Below are positions 52,701-64,000 of a stretch of DNA of 64,000 nucleotides, piece by piece. Position 1 is the first letter of the stretch; every line of letters begins with the position of its first letter. The notes beneath the pieces were generated by a model. The model saw nothing but the letters and a program-made list of their open reading frames with translations. It was not told the origin of the DNA and searched no databases. Made by a program: the position numbers and the translations under genes. Source of the stretch: Nemertoderma westbladi (taxonomy: Eukaryota > Xenacoelomorpha > Nemertodermatida > Nemertodermatidae); contig JAUCBJ010006023.1 in NCBI GenBank assembly GCA_032718475.1, forward strand, positions 35,272-99,271. The letters are read 5' to 3'.

Positions 52701-55700
52701 ATAACCAAGGAAAGCCATGCTGGCGCTGTATCACGTTTCTTTTTCTTTTTCTTTTTTTTTCTTTTTATTTTTTTTTATTTTATTTTATTTTTTTTTAATT
52801 CAGTTTTATATCAGTCATCTCGTCATCTCATCATTTGGAACCAATACCTTTTTTATCTTCTTCATCTTCATCACACTCTTCGATTTCATCTACATTTACA
52901 GCCGTGCGATATCTATCAGGAGGTTTTGAAATTCCTTTGGTCCAGCGTAGTCCCCCAGATTTTTGGTTAGTTACACTGTTGTTGTCATCTTTGAACTTCT
53001 GATCTTCAACCTCAAGACTCTCATCAATGTTATCTATACAAATAGGAGATCCAAATCTATCAGGGGGTTTTGAAATTCTTGTAGTTCGGTGTAATCAATT
53101 TTACTTAGGTTTACAGACATTGTTATCCAAACTTTGACCTTTAATTACACTATGAGGTCTATTGTAATCATCACAGCTATCATCACTAGAATTTTCTTGT
53201 TGTATATCCCAATCATGTTTCCGTTTAGAAACAAGCAGATGTACCAAAGGAATCTTATACTGATGAGAACCAAAAAAAGATCCGTGCAATTTCTGCAAAA
53301 TTGCAAAACCTTTGATCAAATCAATCATAATATATTGCTCTTGACAATTCAATTTTGATCCCTCTTCTTTAATGTAAACTAAACTCCCTTTGCTAATTTG
53401 AGCTTTTACAGGATCATGACCCCCACGTGCTTTACATTTGGCGTTATATTCATGATTAGCTTCTTTCCTCTTATCAACAGCCATGGGCAGATAAGCATCA
53501 CTGAAATTTAGATGTTCACCTGTAACCTGATCCCTTCCATACAAGATCTCTTTTGCAGATAGATCATTAAATCGAATACGAGAATTTAGGTTATTAAGGG
53601 CCAAGTTAAGAGTCAGATTTGAAATAGGACAACCTGAAGGGACCATTTTAAGTAGCTCTAATTTGAGTTCCTGATTAGCCTTCTCGGCTATGAGGTTCTT
53701 ATTCATGTTTATAGCTCTACCGAAGTCTAGGAAGATGCTATTAACTTTTAACAGAATATCCATTTCAAGAGCCTTTAGTGAAGATCCACAATCCACTCTA
53801 ATCAGCTGTTCGTCAAATCAGCTGGATCGTCAGCTGATAATTTTTGTCCAATTGTAGGAGGTGTGGGAGAACTAGATTCCTCAAACATCTCCCATGGCAG
53901 ACGTTTTAAGGATGTACAAACTTCACAATTGTCAACAACATTTAAAATATGTTGGTTGGCAGAAATAGCATAATAATAACGATTAAGCAGTTTACTCATT
54001 TGGTATTTTGATGCATGGTGAAACCATATATAGAGCTGTCAACAAACCACTTAGAATATCTTTAGGGACAATAATAAGTTTTCGGAGAGCTAGAATGGAT
54101 CCTCTTTCTTTGCAACAACTAGAGCATTTGAATTAATACTTGTGATACGAAGATACTCTTTTAACTCTACAATTTTTAGACTTGTTACTAGGTTTTGTCC
54201 CATTCTTCAAATGATTAAAAGCCTTACTGAGTATAGTGTATGTATGCGTTTAGCAGAATGCCAAGAAGTGGTATTGAGGTATGGCATTCGAACTTTACCT
54301 GTCAAGATATCTTCAATGGTTGATGAAAATACAACTGAATTTATTGTTTCGGAGACAAATTCGCAAATTTGACAACCTTGATGATCGCATCCCATGGGAT
54401 TACGAGATTCATAATCACTAATCTGGTTGTTTATCCCTCTGATATGACAAACTGAGATATTCATAGAGCTTAGGATTGATAAAAAGGTTGATACGCATGC
54501 AGAAGAAGAAAATTCACCTTGAGACAGTTTCTTCCAGGCATCTACACATGGCTTACCAGTCAAAATCTGAGTAGTATGGACACTTTCACAAATGAATGGA
54601 CTCCAATGTTGTATAGATGATCGATCCTATTGCAAGTGCCTCAACTTCACAAGGAAGCCACTTTTCTTGATGTTTGCATAATTTAAAACTAAAGAAGCCA
54701 CCAATATGCTTCTTAGCACCCCTGACAACAAACAGAGTAAGTAGCACCCACACCCTTAGCAGAAGTTGAACAAGTAGTATCAGCCGAAATAACCAGTCTG
54801 TCCCACCGTATTGGAATTGTAACTGTGCATGGAGATCAGAGGGCATCTTATGCACCCTTAAATGCCATTGTTAATTCTGGAGACCATTGAATCCTATCCT
54901 GTCCCTTTATTCATTTTATAGCTTCTTCCAGCGGAGCTAAGAGGGATGCATATGAAGAAATACAATGGGAAATATCTTAGAATGCACCAATAAACGATTT
55001 CATGGATGTACGTACAGGTACCAGGTCGTGCTGCTGCCACCAGTGGGGCAATTTTATGAGAGCTAAGAGATACAGTTCCTCTTTTCCAAATCCACCCCAA
55101 AATCATTGTTGATTCTGTAGCAATTACTGTTTTTTTGGCAGACAATTTTAGATTATTTAAATCAAGTTATTCAATATGATTTCCTAATTAGATAAGAGAC
55201 CTTCAATTGTATCATTACCCGTATAGAGATAATCAGCCAGTTTTACAACAATACCACTTTGTATAAGATCTCCAAATACTCTGGATGAGTTCGTCTAACC
55301 ATTCGGACGAACCAGGCATCCCCATTGCAGCCCGTGAATATAGTCTAATTCCTTTATATGGTGTGACAGTACCTAAATATGGCATCGAGCGCTTGGACAC
55401 TTTAAATGAATAGAGCTTTCGAAGCACATCATCACATTTTGTGACTGCAGATGGTATAAGACGTGTGTATTGTCCAATATTATTGAAAGCTGTAACAAAC
55501 CTTTTACCCCCATCAGATTTAAACTAGAAAACTCGGTGAGACGAATTGAGGAACTAAACCTACCTCCTCTGGTTACACAAGAATGCCCAAGTTTTCTAAC
55601 TTCTCAGATTTATCTTGTAACTGTGATAAATTTTGGGTATTATCAAATGGAATTCTACCTTTTGATGGAGGAAGGGTTCCAGCATCCAAATTTATGTCAG

Positions 55701-56790
55701 CTCATATGTGACCACTAAAATCGTCATAGGCCCCTATTTCAGGATTGAACACATCATCATACTTCAATAGCAATTCTTTACACTGGAGTTGTTGCTCCCT
55801 TGGCAATACCTTGTCAGGATCAATACTAACAATAGCAGAGAATGGTTTAGATGGGATTGACTTAGTAATACAGAATTTATATTCAACTGATTGTGTTGAT
55901 GAACTGGTGTAATCGGGTGTAATTACAGGATGCTGGGATCGTTTTAGATTTAAGGGGAAATTTGTGTAATTTGGAATTCTTACAGCACCTTTAATTATGC
56001 GGGTAATTACTGGATTTGGCAATTCACCTAGTAATGGGGAATCTATGCGCGGCTCTAATGCAATTTAACCACTGTAATCACATAAATTGTCTTTTTCGAC
56101 ACTAATATTAATAAATTCACCAGGAAATAATACAGTTGATGATGTGTTACGCAGAACACAACCTTCCACTAATTGTATTACTGATATTAGATTGAGAGCC
56201 ATACGGGATAGTTTTGTCCTCTATAAATATAAGTTGTTTGGCCATATTTACTTCAATTTTATTCTGTACACAGAATGGAACTCCAACTAGAATGTCGGTG
56301 TCCATAGATTCACAAACCAAACCTTCAGGTTTGAGCTCATTATTTCCATACCAAAGTGAAATACGGACCTCACCAACTACTGTTTTGATTAAAGATTTGT
56401 TTAATGACGTGCACATTGATTGCTCTGACTTCGTGAAACTAATTCCCGTGCTGATAACAAACGCTAGTGATATTAGGTTTGATGTTGCTCCTGTATCTAT
56501 TATTATTTTGCATGGTTTAGATCCGTGGAAGGCATAGAAATATGGAGAGGACATGCATTGAACTCTGTTTATAGTTAAACAGCTTACCTGATATGCCATA
56601 GCGTCAAAATTATCAACTTCATCACCTGAATTTTCATCGTCAAAAACATCCACAACAAAAGCTTTCATTAATGCCAACTTATCAGATTTTGACAATGACC
56701 AACAGTTGTCAATGGATGGACACACATGTGATTTAGAACAAGCCTTGCAAAACACACATGTATGCATATGGTGGCCCATTAGAGCCACTA
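52700..56790 (-). pseudogene. Second Ty3/gypsy retrotransposon, minus strand, decayed
   Basis: From the right: a Cys-rich zinc-finger-like stretch (CVFCKACSKSHVC) and an aspartic protease with IIDTGATSNLIS (56147-56788), a linker (55702-56022), reverse transcriptase pieces (TPYKGIRLYSRAAMGMPGS at 55233-55427), RNase H remnants with KPCVDAWKKLSQGEFSSS (54207-54563), the end of the integrase zinc domain (NCEVCTSLKRLPW, 53802-53999), and the integrase C-terminal half (53101-53796) with EKANQEL and SAKEILYGRDQ. The reverse transcriptase catalytic box appears as ADYL in a shifted frame, with Tyr for the second Asp. Most of the integrase core between the last two pieces is deleted. LTRs were not identified; a pyrimidine tract at 52738-52800 is a candidate polypurine tract on the minus strand. 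Confidence 0.85.
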
Positions 56791-58368
56791 CATTTTATTT
56801 ATTAATTTTTGCGTGAATTAAATTTCATTTAATTTAATGTTAATTTTTAAATCAAGTACAATTAAAAAAACATTAAATTTACTTTCACTTTCGTTTCCAA
56901 TTAGTTTTACTTCCACTTTCGTTTTATTTTTAGTTTTACTTTCACTTTCGTTTTAATTTTAATTTTAGTTTTACTTTCTCTTTCATTTGAATTTTAGTTT
57001 TACTTTCTCTTTCGTTTTAATTTTAGTTTTACATTCACTTTAACTTTCGTTTTCGATTTTTGCAAACGGCCCATTACAGTCACCCATGGAATACTAAATA
57101 TAGACGGAACCGCATTAGTGTTATTTTTTCGGCCCCGACATTTTTTTCAATAAAGTGGTAGTATATGCCATAGAAACCTCAGAAAAAAAATTTAAGCAAA
57201 TTCGACCGGAGCGTTCTCGAGATATAATCCGTCAAAGTTTTCATATTTGCCAACAAGAATTGCTGTGTTGGGGGCGATTTAAGCTTATTTGCGATATATT
57301 TCTATGGCAACAAGTAGTACTGCCATTATTCTTGAACTGCGCTGTTGTAATATTGATGCGTTGGTTTGTCAACAATATAGTCCAGTAGACGCTGAATAGA
57401 GCTCAAGGGAGGACCGTGAACTTGGGTCATCACGCAATTTTATTTTCTCAATGTCTTCCCTGATAATAATAATGTAAATATTCACCGGGTGCCAGTTGGG
57501 ATACCTTGGGGAATTTTTTTTACAGCATAGAATACAAGTACAAATTAGTCAACCTATTCCAAAAATTACATTAAATTATAAACGTTTGTTACTGGAGTAA
57601 TTAAATAAAGTGTTCTAGAACAGAGATAAACAACTAAGTATATCTGTATATGTTTAGATCTGAATATACTGTAATTGCAGTATACTTAGCTATGATATGA
57701 AAGCTTTGATTACCCATATTTTGCAAATCGTTTAACGGTATGTAGGGGTAGGCCTACGCCTATCCTCGTTTGTTTTATTTATTGTTCACCGCTGTTTCGT
57801 TAACTGTTTCGTTTATATATTGCCTACCGCCTCGTAATTTAACTTGGTTTACACACACACTTTATTGGTCATTAGTCTTATTTATTGAAATTGATATAGC
57901 TAGTAGGCCTATTTTTTCTGGCAGCACACAGCGGCACATTTATTCATAAAATCAAAAAATAATATTACGTACTTGTTTTGTACTTTACATAGCTAGTGTT
58001 TTTTATGGTTGGTAGCAGTTTTAGTTGTGTTGAAAATGAATTTAGCTAAATTGAAATTTCTAAAATATTCCAGAATAATATGCAAAAAGTGTAAATAAAA
58101 TATTTTGGGTTTTTAGTAAAATTTTTTAATAGCTAGTATTTTGATAAATAGAAGCTAGAATAAAAAATATTATAGAATGTTGACTATGTTCTAGAAAATA
58201 ATATATAAAAATCAAAGAAGCTTTAGTTCGTGGAAAACAATTGGATGGGGGTTTCGACATGACAAACTTGTACCCTATTTACGTCTCAAAAGACGAAATA
58301 TTTATCATAATAGGACGATCGAAGGTGAAACATCCCAACATCATGTAGGGTTATTTAATCGGCGCTAA
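56791..58368. other. Non-coding stretch with a TTTTACTTTC-type minisatellite
   Basis: About 56880-57055 is an imperfect tandem array of TTTTACTTTCACTTTCGTTT-like units with irregular period. The rest is AT-rich; the part from 57700 uses the same TAGCTAGT and TTCTAGAA motifs as 61400-62800. Confidence 0.65.
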
Positions 58369-60460
58369 ATGATGGGTGATTCGTGTCTGTTTTGCCGAAA
58401 AACATCTGGAACACTAATCACTGGAGGACCTATTCGCATAAAGAACATCATAGCTTGTAGTGCAGCCCGTGAAAGTGATAACCACAATGAGATTCTTCAG
58501 CGAAAACTTACTAACGATTCGGAACTGAATGTTGTTATTTTTCACAAACAGTGCATTTCTACATATACTTCGAATCAACATTTGGAGCGTGAGTTAAAAC
58601 GACGACACATTTCCAACTCACAGAAATTACCAGAACCACCTGTGAAAAAATTGCGTTCTGATGTACTTATAAAATATAAGCGCGATTGTGTCATATGTGG
58701 TAAAGTTTGTCTAAAGAAAGATAATAGGCATCCTAATCGCTGGGAGAGGGTGGTTCAGTGCAAGACCAAGGTTGTTAAGGAAGAATTACTCCGGATTTGT
58801 GATTTGCGAATTCTAACTCATGGTGATAATTTAGCAGAAACTATCAAACTTCGCCTGGAAGGCATAGACCTAACTTATGTGTCCCAATATCATAAATCCT
58901 GCTATGGTTCATTTCGGGCCCAACGCAACGAAGCATTTTAACGGCACTCCGTAAAGCAATAACTTTTTTTCAGATGCAAAAAAGGACGTTGCGTTTAGAA
59001 AATTGCGTTTAGGAAATGGAACAGAACAAAAATAGGTTATGGATATCGGTACAATTGCATTCAGTGTACTGTCGCATCTTGGATTCCGTATTCGCTTCAA
59101 CATCTACATGTCGTAATAATGGTTCAGGTAAGTCCTAACTTTAAAAATTTGAAGAGTGTGTAATAACTATTTATTTAACGGTAAATAATATTAAAAGTTT
59201 AAAGAGTGTGTAATAACTATTTATTTAACGGTAAATAATATTTAATGGAAGCTAGTGTTTTTTTACTAGCTGGTATTTTTTTCTAGCTTGTTTTTTATTT
59301 TAAATTTTTTCTTTAAGTACTTTAATCTGTTAAGTTCTTTTAAGTACTTGTCTCCAGCAATATTTTAGCATTCCAGCATTTATTTTTAATAATTAATTTC
59401 TATTTTATTTAAGGCGATGCTGAACATGAGACCGTTAAGAGACCATTCGATTCGTAAAGAGCGTTCAAAACTGGCTATAAAGCTGAAAGAATGGTATGGA
59501 AACCGGCTCTTATTTCTAAAGGTAAATGGATGTGCTACAGTAGCATTATATGTATCCAAGATGCATTATCTGATGTAATATCTTCGGTTGAAACGGTTGA
59601 TGTTTCCATAGACAACACTGTCGCATATATAACCTGTACAAACCAGTACAAACCTGTATCCTTGGTGCAGTCTATACAGGCACTAATAAGTGGAGTGTGT
59701 AACCAGACAACACTTGGGATGGCTATAAAGCTTCATTATCTATTTGGAAGCCGGGAACTTATAGATTTCTTGCATTCACTAGGATATATTGCCAGCTATG
59801 ATGAAGCGTTCTAGCTCGACGTTTTAGAAAGTCTGCTGCAAAATTTACAGGAGAACGTGGTTTTTCATCTGGCGATATTTTGGATGATTTTAACAAAATC
59901 CATCAACCAATTAGCGCGTTGATCGATATTTTTGACCTAAATGTATTTACCCCAAATGGCCTTCGTGACTCCCACTCAACAGCTATGGAGTTACTGCATA
60001 CGTCCACAGGGAGCTCTGGAGGAGTTCCAAATAACATATATTTTCCTCGCATTTCTAAGTCAGATTTGAATTCCATTAAATTATGCCGAATGCGTGCTGT
60101 AAATTTACAACTATACCTCTATGGTGGTGGCATATCGGATACTCTGAATGAACTGAAGCCGCTGTACAACATGTTAAACGGGCTCGTTTGCAAGTTCTTT
60201 TGTGGAGAGCTGCTGAGGATCCTGCACCTCCACTGTTGGCTGTTAACAAGTTTGGTTGGATGGCGATCAATGACAAACTGATACCGGATCCTGGCGTCTC
60301 ATCCATTGCCCCAATTTCGATCCTTAAAACTATATCTTGTAATTGCAAGTCCGAAAGTGCCTGTTCTTCCAATCGATGCGGCTGCTCTATAGCCGCTCTA
60401 CCATGTACTACAATATGCACCTGCACCACGTCAAAGTGTAAAAATAAATACAATGTTTAA
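58369..60460 (+). pseudogene. Broken cysteine-rich gene with CXC-like tail, probably mobile-element associated
   Basis: The first block (58369-58941, 190 codons) has two zinc-ribbon-like parts: CLFCRK near the start with a later HKQC, then CVICGKVCLKK with a later YHKSCYGSF. After about 470 bases with a splice-donor-like CAGGTAAGT (59126-59134), further blocks appear in shifting frames: LGMAIKLHYLFGSRELIDFL with SYDEAF (59491-59814), then DLNVFTPNGLRDSHSTAMEL (59880-60281). The last block (60188-60460) has W-x2-A near its start, GWMAINDKLIPD, and a tail CNCKSESACSSNRCGC continuing with more C-x-C pairs, like a tesmin/TSO1-type CXC repeat. I associate this combination with multicopy genes in invertebrate and fish genomes, but do not know its function. 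The 59814 stop and the shift near 60165 break it. Confidence 0.65.
59141..59240. repeat. 50-bp tandem duplication
   Basis: GAGTGTGTAATAACTATTTA and its surroundings occur twice in direct succession at a period of 50 bases. Confidence 0.9.
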
Positions 60461-61267
60461 AGCAATGTTCCGTTTAAATAAATAATTTAATAAACATACT
60501 GTACAACTCTTCTAGCTGATTGACTAACTTTCGTAATACCAGTAATGGAGAATATATGGGATAGATACCCAGATAGGTAGGCCTACGCAGTAAAGAATGA
60601 TGGCACATTGAATCTACTGTACCTATTTTCTGCAAACGTTGGATAGATAAACGTCAAAATTTGCATTTGAAATGAGAAAACAAACTCATCTAATTAAATG
60701 AAAACTAAATGTGATTAATAACCCCCCAGTGATGATATAATTGTTTGCTTTTATAAATAGTTACATAAATAATCTAAAGTTTAATAGTTTGCATATCTTA
60801 ATAAACATCCCAAAGGCCAGAATTTATGATTAATAATGTTGCTATGGGAACTAATCTTCTAGAAATCTTATTCAGAATAATTAACAAGAGCTGTGGCAAT
60901 AGGTGCAAGGTCGCAGATATCTCAAAATAAAACCTTGTATGCCGGTTGCTATGGAAACTTAGATTAAGTGCTTTATAAAAAGTTCCCCAAAGGTGCCGAA
61001 GTGGCACCCGAAGGATTTTGATTACTCTAAGGTCCAACTAAAGTTTAAGCAAATAAAAATGCGTGATGACCCAAAGTTACGGTGGACTCCTCTGTCTACC
61101 TGACTAATATTATTATTACCACAACTAGCTACAGCTGCACTATTTTAAAACAATATTAACCGATAATTTTTCGATTACAATTAACCAGTACATCGCGGTA
61201 ACCTTTAGTCCCTACACAGTAGGGCCTACACTACTTCACTGGCTACACATAGTGAACTATCTAAATC
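60461..61267. other. Spacer between two decayed gene fragments
   Basis: AT-rich. No coding or RNA feature is recognised. Confidence 0.5.
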
Positions 61268-61382
61268 ATGCCACGTACTTGTTTAGTTTGCAAGTCAAAT
61301 GACCATTTGCACCGGTTTCCTGTTGATGTTGCTGTTTGCAATGAATGGAAACAAGCGATTCATCAGGGGCTGAATACGCCAG
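61268..61382 (+). CDS. First exon of a THAP-domain protein
   Basis: MPRTCLVCKSNDHLHRFPVD followed by CNEWKQAI is the start of a THAP zinc finger: C-x2-C close to the N-terminus, then H-R-F-P, then W. The exon ends in CCAG followed by the donor GTAAGG at 61383. THAP domains bind DNA and are common in P-element-like transposases and in host factors derived from them. Confidence 0.7.
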
Positions 61383-61937
61383 GTAAGGATTTTATTATTA
61401 TATCATGCATGAAATGTTCTATGACATGTTATCTATTTGGTACTACTGGTACAGTAGTATAGTATGTGTAGGCCTATATCCATGGTACAGCAAATTTAAA
61501 AAATTTGTATGTCTTTTTATTTGGTTTTATTGCATTTTATTATGTTCTAGAACATTGGTGATTGTTCTAGAACCTTACTAGATATTTTTTTCTGACATCT
61601 AGTAGTATTTTTTTTACTAGCTTGTATTTTTGAAAATTTAAAAAAATAATACCGTATTTTTTTAGGGTTTTTTTTGATATTGGTAAACATTCTAGAATCA
61701 ATGTTTTCACATTTTTTTATAATTTCAAAAAATACTAGCTAGTTAAAAAAAACAGCTACAGTTCCGTATGCCACATGCGTATGCGTATGATCCTTAATCA
61801 TTGTTACTATGGCTTCAATATTAGTTATAGAACACCATATAAAAGTTATTTAACTATTCTAGAATAAAATAAAAAATAAAATGATCTAGAACATATAGCT
61901 AGTTATTTTTTAATTTTAAATTAGCTAGTAATTAAAA

Positions 61938-62632
61938 AAAAGGCACTTTTTCGGTATTAGGGCCCCATTTTCCCCATTTTTTGCGTAAGTTTAATTCAGT
62001 TTTACTGCATATTACCAGTTAGCTAACAATTTTTTATTGTTTGAAATATACTTGCTGTTATATTTTCTGCTATGTAATTATAACTACTAGCTCCAACTGT
62101 AGCTATGTACTAGTAGCTAGAACAAGCTCACGAACGTTCAATCGTGCATTTGGAAACATTATAACTAGCTAATACATTATAAAATGTTCTAGAATGTGTT
62201 ATTTCCATAGAAACTAGTGAGCGACACTTTTTAAAAAAAAAATTTTTAAAAATACTAGCATTATACCCAAGGTGTACTAAATAACGTTATTAATAACGTA
62301 TTAATAACGTTAACGTTATAACGTTAACGTTAACGTTATAACTTACAACGTTATATACTTTATATACTTATAACGTTAACGTTATAAGTACTATGTTATT
62401 TAGTACACCTTGATTATACCATAAAAAATCTTTTTGCTAGCTAGTATTTTTAGAAATATTCATTTCATTGAAGAATATATTAATGACCAAAATAATTTCC
62501 AAAAATTACTAGCTAGTAAAAAATACTAGCATTATACCATAAAAAATCTACTAAGGTTCTAGAACATTCACTAATAATATAAATATAAATAAATATAAAA
62601 AAAATGGGGCCCTAATACCGAAAAAGTGCCAA
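61938..62632. mobile_element. Non-autonomous DNA element with about 30-bp terminal inverted repeats
   Basis: GGCACTTTTTCGGTATTAGG plus GCCCCATTTT at the left is matched perfectly in inverted form at 62603-62632. The interior is AT-rich with many TAGCTAGT and TTCTAGAA motifs and encodes nothing. A smaller MITE sits inside it. The flanks are A-rich, so a target duplication cannot be seen. It lies in the apparent intron of the THAP gene. Confidence 0.8.
62268..62412. mobile_element. 145-bp hAT-type MITE with 8-bp target duplication
   Basis: It starts CAAGGTGTACTAAATAAC and ends with the complement (GTTATTTAGTACACCTTG). The interior is a tract of ACGTTA/TAACGT repeats. ATTATACC flanks both ends. 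The same target context without an insert (ACTAGCATTATACCATAAAAAATCT) occurs at 62525-62549, confirming the borders. Confidence 0.92.
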
Positions 62633-62778
62633 AAAAAAATCAGATTTCAACTTTTAACATTTTATTGCCAAATGTTTCAACATTTTTATAGTTTCAAAAA
62701 ATACTAGCTCGTAAAAAAAACACTAGCTACCATAAAAACAACATATCTACTTATGTTCTATAACACTTTCCAATAATA

Positions 62779-63658
62779 AAAATGTTCACTTCGAGCCGAA
62801 GTATTTTATGATGAACAGAAATTGGCAGTTTCGAAGTTCCAATCTCAAAAAGGAATCAATTCCATCAATATTTACATTGGTTGGGCCATTGACATCTCCA
62901 ATACGAAAGTCACAACTAAACGAAAAGTTGATCCAACACTATACAACCTACTCGAAAATAGAAAATTAGTTGAAGAAGAAAAATTGTAGTGGCAGTTGGG
63001 AAATATAAAGAAATGATTGAAGACTTGAAGGATTGAAGACGAGGATGTTTTTAAGAATAGGGAGGTACATGCGTGTAAGTGTGATGTTGAAAGTGAAGAT
63101 GGAATTATGATTTATGAAATTTCCCCCGAAAATCTAAAACTGAATTACTTCCTTAAGATCTCAACAACGTACTTCATTGTTTCTCAAAATACCTCTAAAA
63201 TACCCCTCGTTAATTTTAGCTATTTACCACGTAACAAAAGTGGGTATAATAAAGTTCAGAAGAAAAGCGTTTTGCTTAGGCTTATGAATGAGGTCAAGTT
63301 TCATTCATTGCCTAATTTTGACTCAGATTTTATGGAATTTCTATTTTATGTAATATACGCGGATGAAATTTACTTACAGAGAGAATCAATATTTAGTGCA
63401 GGAGGTATTATTGAATCACCAAAGACCCTGCTGGATATTATGGTAAGCGGTCTAAGTGGGGGAGATGGAATAATTGTCAAGTCAGTGCCATGTTACGAGA
63501 CATTAACTGGAGACATGTTGATAAATGAATTCAAGGAAGTTGTGAAACATATTAACCCTTTCAGTCCCGGCATATTTTCCTACCCCATTAGTCCCGGGGG
63601 GGGGGGGGGGGGGGGGGGTTCATATGAACCCCCCCCCCCCCCCCCTCCAAATTCATAA
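62779..63658 (+). pseudogene. THAP domain end plus transposase-like frame, P-element-like fragment
   Basis: At 62784 the translation reads HFEPKYFMMNRNWQFRSSNL followed by KKESIPSIF, the typical end of a THAP domain (H-F, then L and V/I-P-x-I-F), continuing the exon at 61268. The Cys before that His is not visible and no clear acceptor precedes it. After several stops, a 183-codon frame begins at 63107. Its stretch LLDIMVSGLSGG...IIVKSVPCYETLTGDML resembles the RNase H-like core of P-element/THAP9-type transposases, but the match is weak. It runs into a poly-G/poly-C palindrome and ends. Confidence 0.45.
63596..63645. repeat. Poly-G/poly-C palindrome
   Basis: A run of 23 G, then TTCATATGAA, then a run of 17 C: a palindrome with 17-bp G:C arms around a self-complementary centre. 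The exact run lengths may be unreliable. Confidence 0.95.
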
Positions 63659-64000
63659 AGCAGTATGAAATTTACATAAAATACATCAGACCCGACGTTT
63701 TCGCATATGCTGAGAATAATGGTGCAATAATAATTTCACTGGACCATTTCTTGTGTCATTTTTGGGAGCACGAAAAGTGCTAGTAAATTTTTATTTGAAA
63801 ATATTAAATACCAGGTTTTGCGATTAGAAACTTCCTTTATTTAGGTTTTCGCATATGCTGAGTTCAATGGTGACATTCACAAAGACGTTGCATTGTGTCT
63901 AGCACCTTATTTTTTGGTGCGGTGCGGCACGAAAATTACAAGTAGCAGAAATTTTGGAATTTATTTGGTCACGGATCTGTGGGTTAGAAAGGTATATAAC
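63659..64000. other. Right-edge sequence without a recognised feature
   Basis: TTTTCGCATATGCTGAG occurs twice, near 63699 and 63844, within two related stretches about 145 bases apart. This suggests a tandem duplication or remnant element continuing past the window. Confidence 0.4.

Noticed and set aside
52738-52800. A long T-rich tract taken as an LTR border
   Set aside because: No matching LTR pair could be found; low complexity explains it as well.
57155-57388. A 77-codon frame between repeats
   Set aside because: No recognisable domain, and it sits in AT-rich spacer.

Overview
The window is AT-rich animal DNA, dominated by repeats and mostly non-coding. The host gene has short exons with GT/AG borders and long introns, and it encodes calcium-binding EGF modules, thrombospondin type 1 (TSP1) modules and a Cys-loop receptor, so the source is a metazoan, probably an aquatic invertebrate. 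I cannot name the phylum. The rest is retrotransposons, foldback elements, MITEs and AT-rich spacer.

Main result: one host gene on the minus strand spans about 17283-49793 and was assembled here from 18 exons. In protein order it reads TSP1, six calcium-binding EGF modules, a second TSP1, a 19-nt microexon, then a complete pentameric ligand-gated ion channel (ligand-binding domain with a 13-residue Cys-loop, TM1-TM3, short cytoplasmic loop, TM4, stop). All 17 junctions match in reading phase and the summed exons keep one open frame of about 771 codons. The 5' end (signal peptide, further modules) was not found and may lie beyond position 49793 or outside the window. A Cys-loop channel behind an adhesion-type EGF/TSP1 array is not an architecture I know as a standard family.

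Region by region: 1-4094 is a decayed Ty3/gypsy LTR element entering from the left edge, with its 3' LTR. 5422-16730 is a graveyard of LINE family A fragments, a 21-bp minisatellite, foldback elements and a possible hAT end. 17283-49793 is the receptor gene; its introns hold LINE families A, B and C, foldbacks and MITEs. 48509-50217 has a fragment of another reverse transcriptase and a tRNA-derived SINE. 52700-56790 is a second decayed Ty3/gypsy element on the minus strand. 58369-60460 is a broken copy of a cysteine-rich gene type I associate with mobile elements. 61268-63658 is a THAP-domain gene fragment whose intron-like gap holds a TIR element with a hAT-type MITE inside it.

Only the receptor gene looks like a host gene under selection. 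The most intact mobile coding sequence is the LINE A reverse transcriptase at 46025-48118, which keeps its FADD catalytic box but lacks the endonuclease. No CRISPR array, rRNA or functional tRNA gene was seen.
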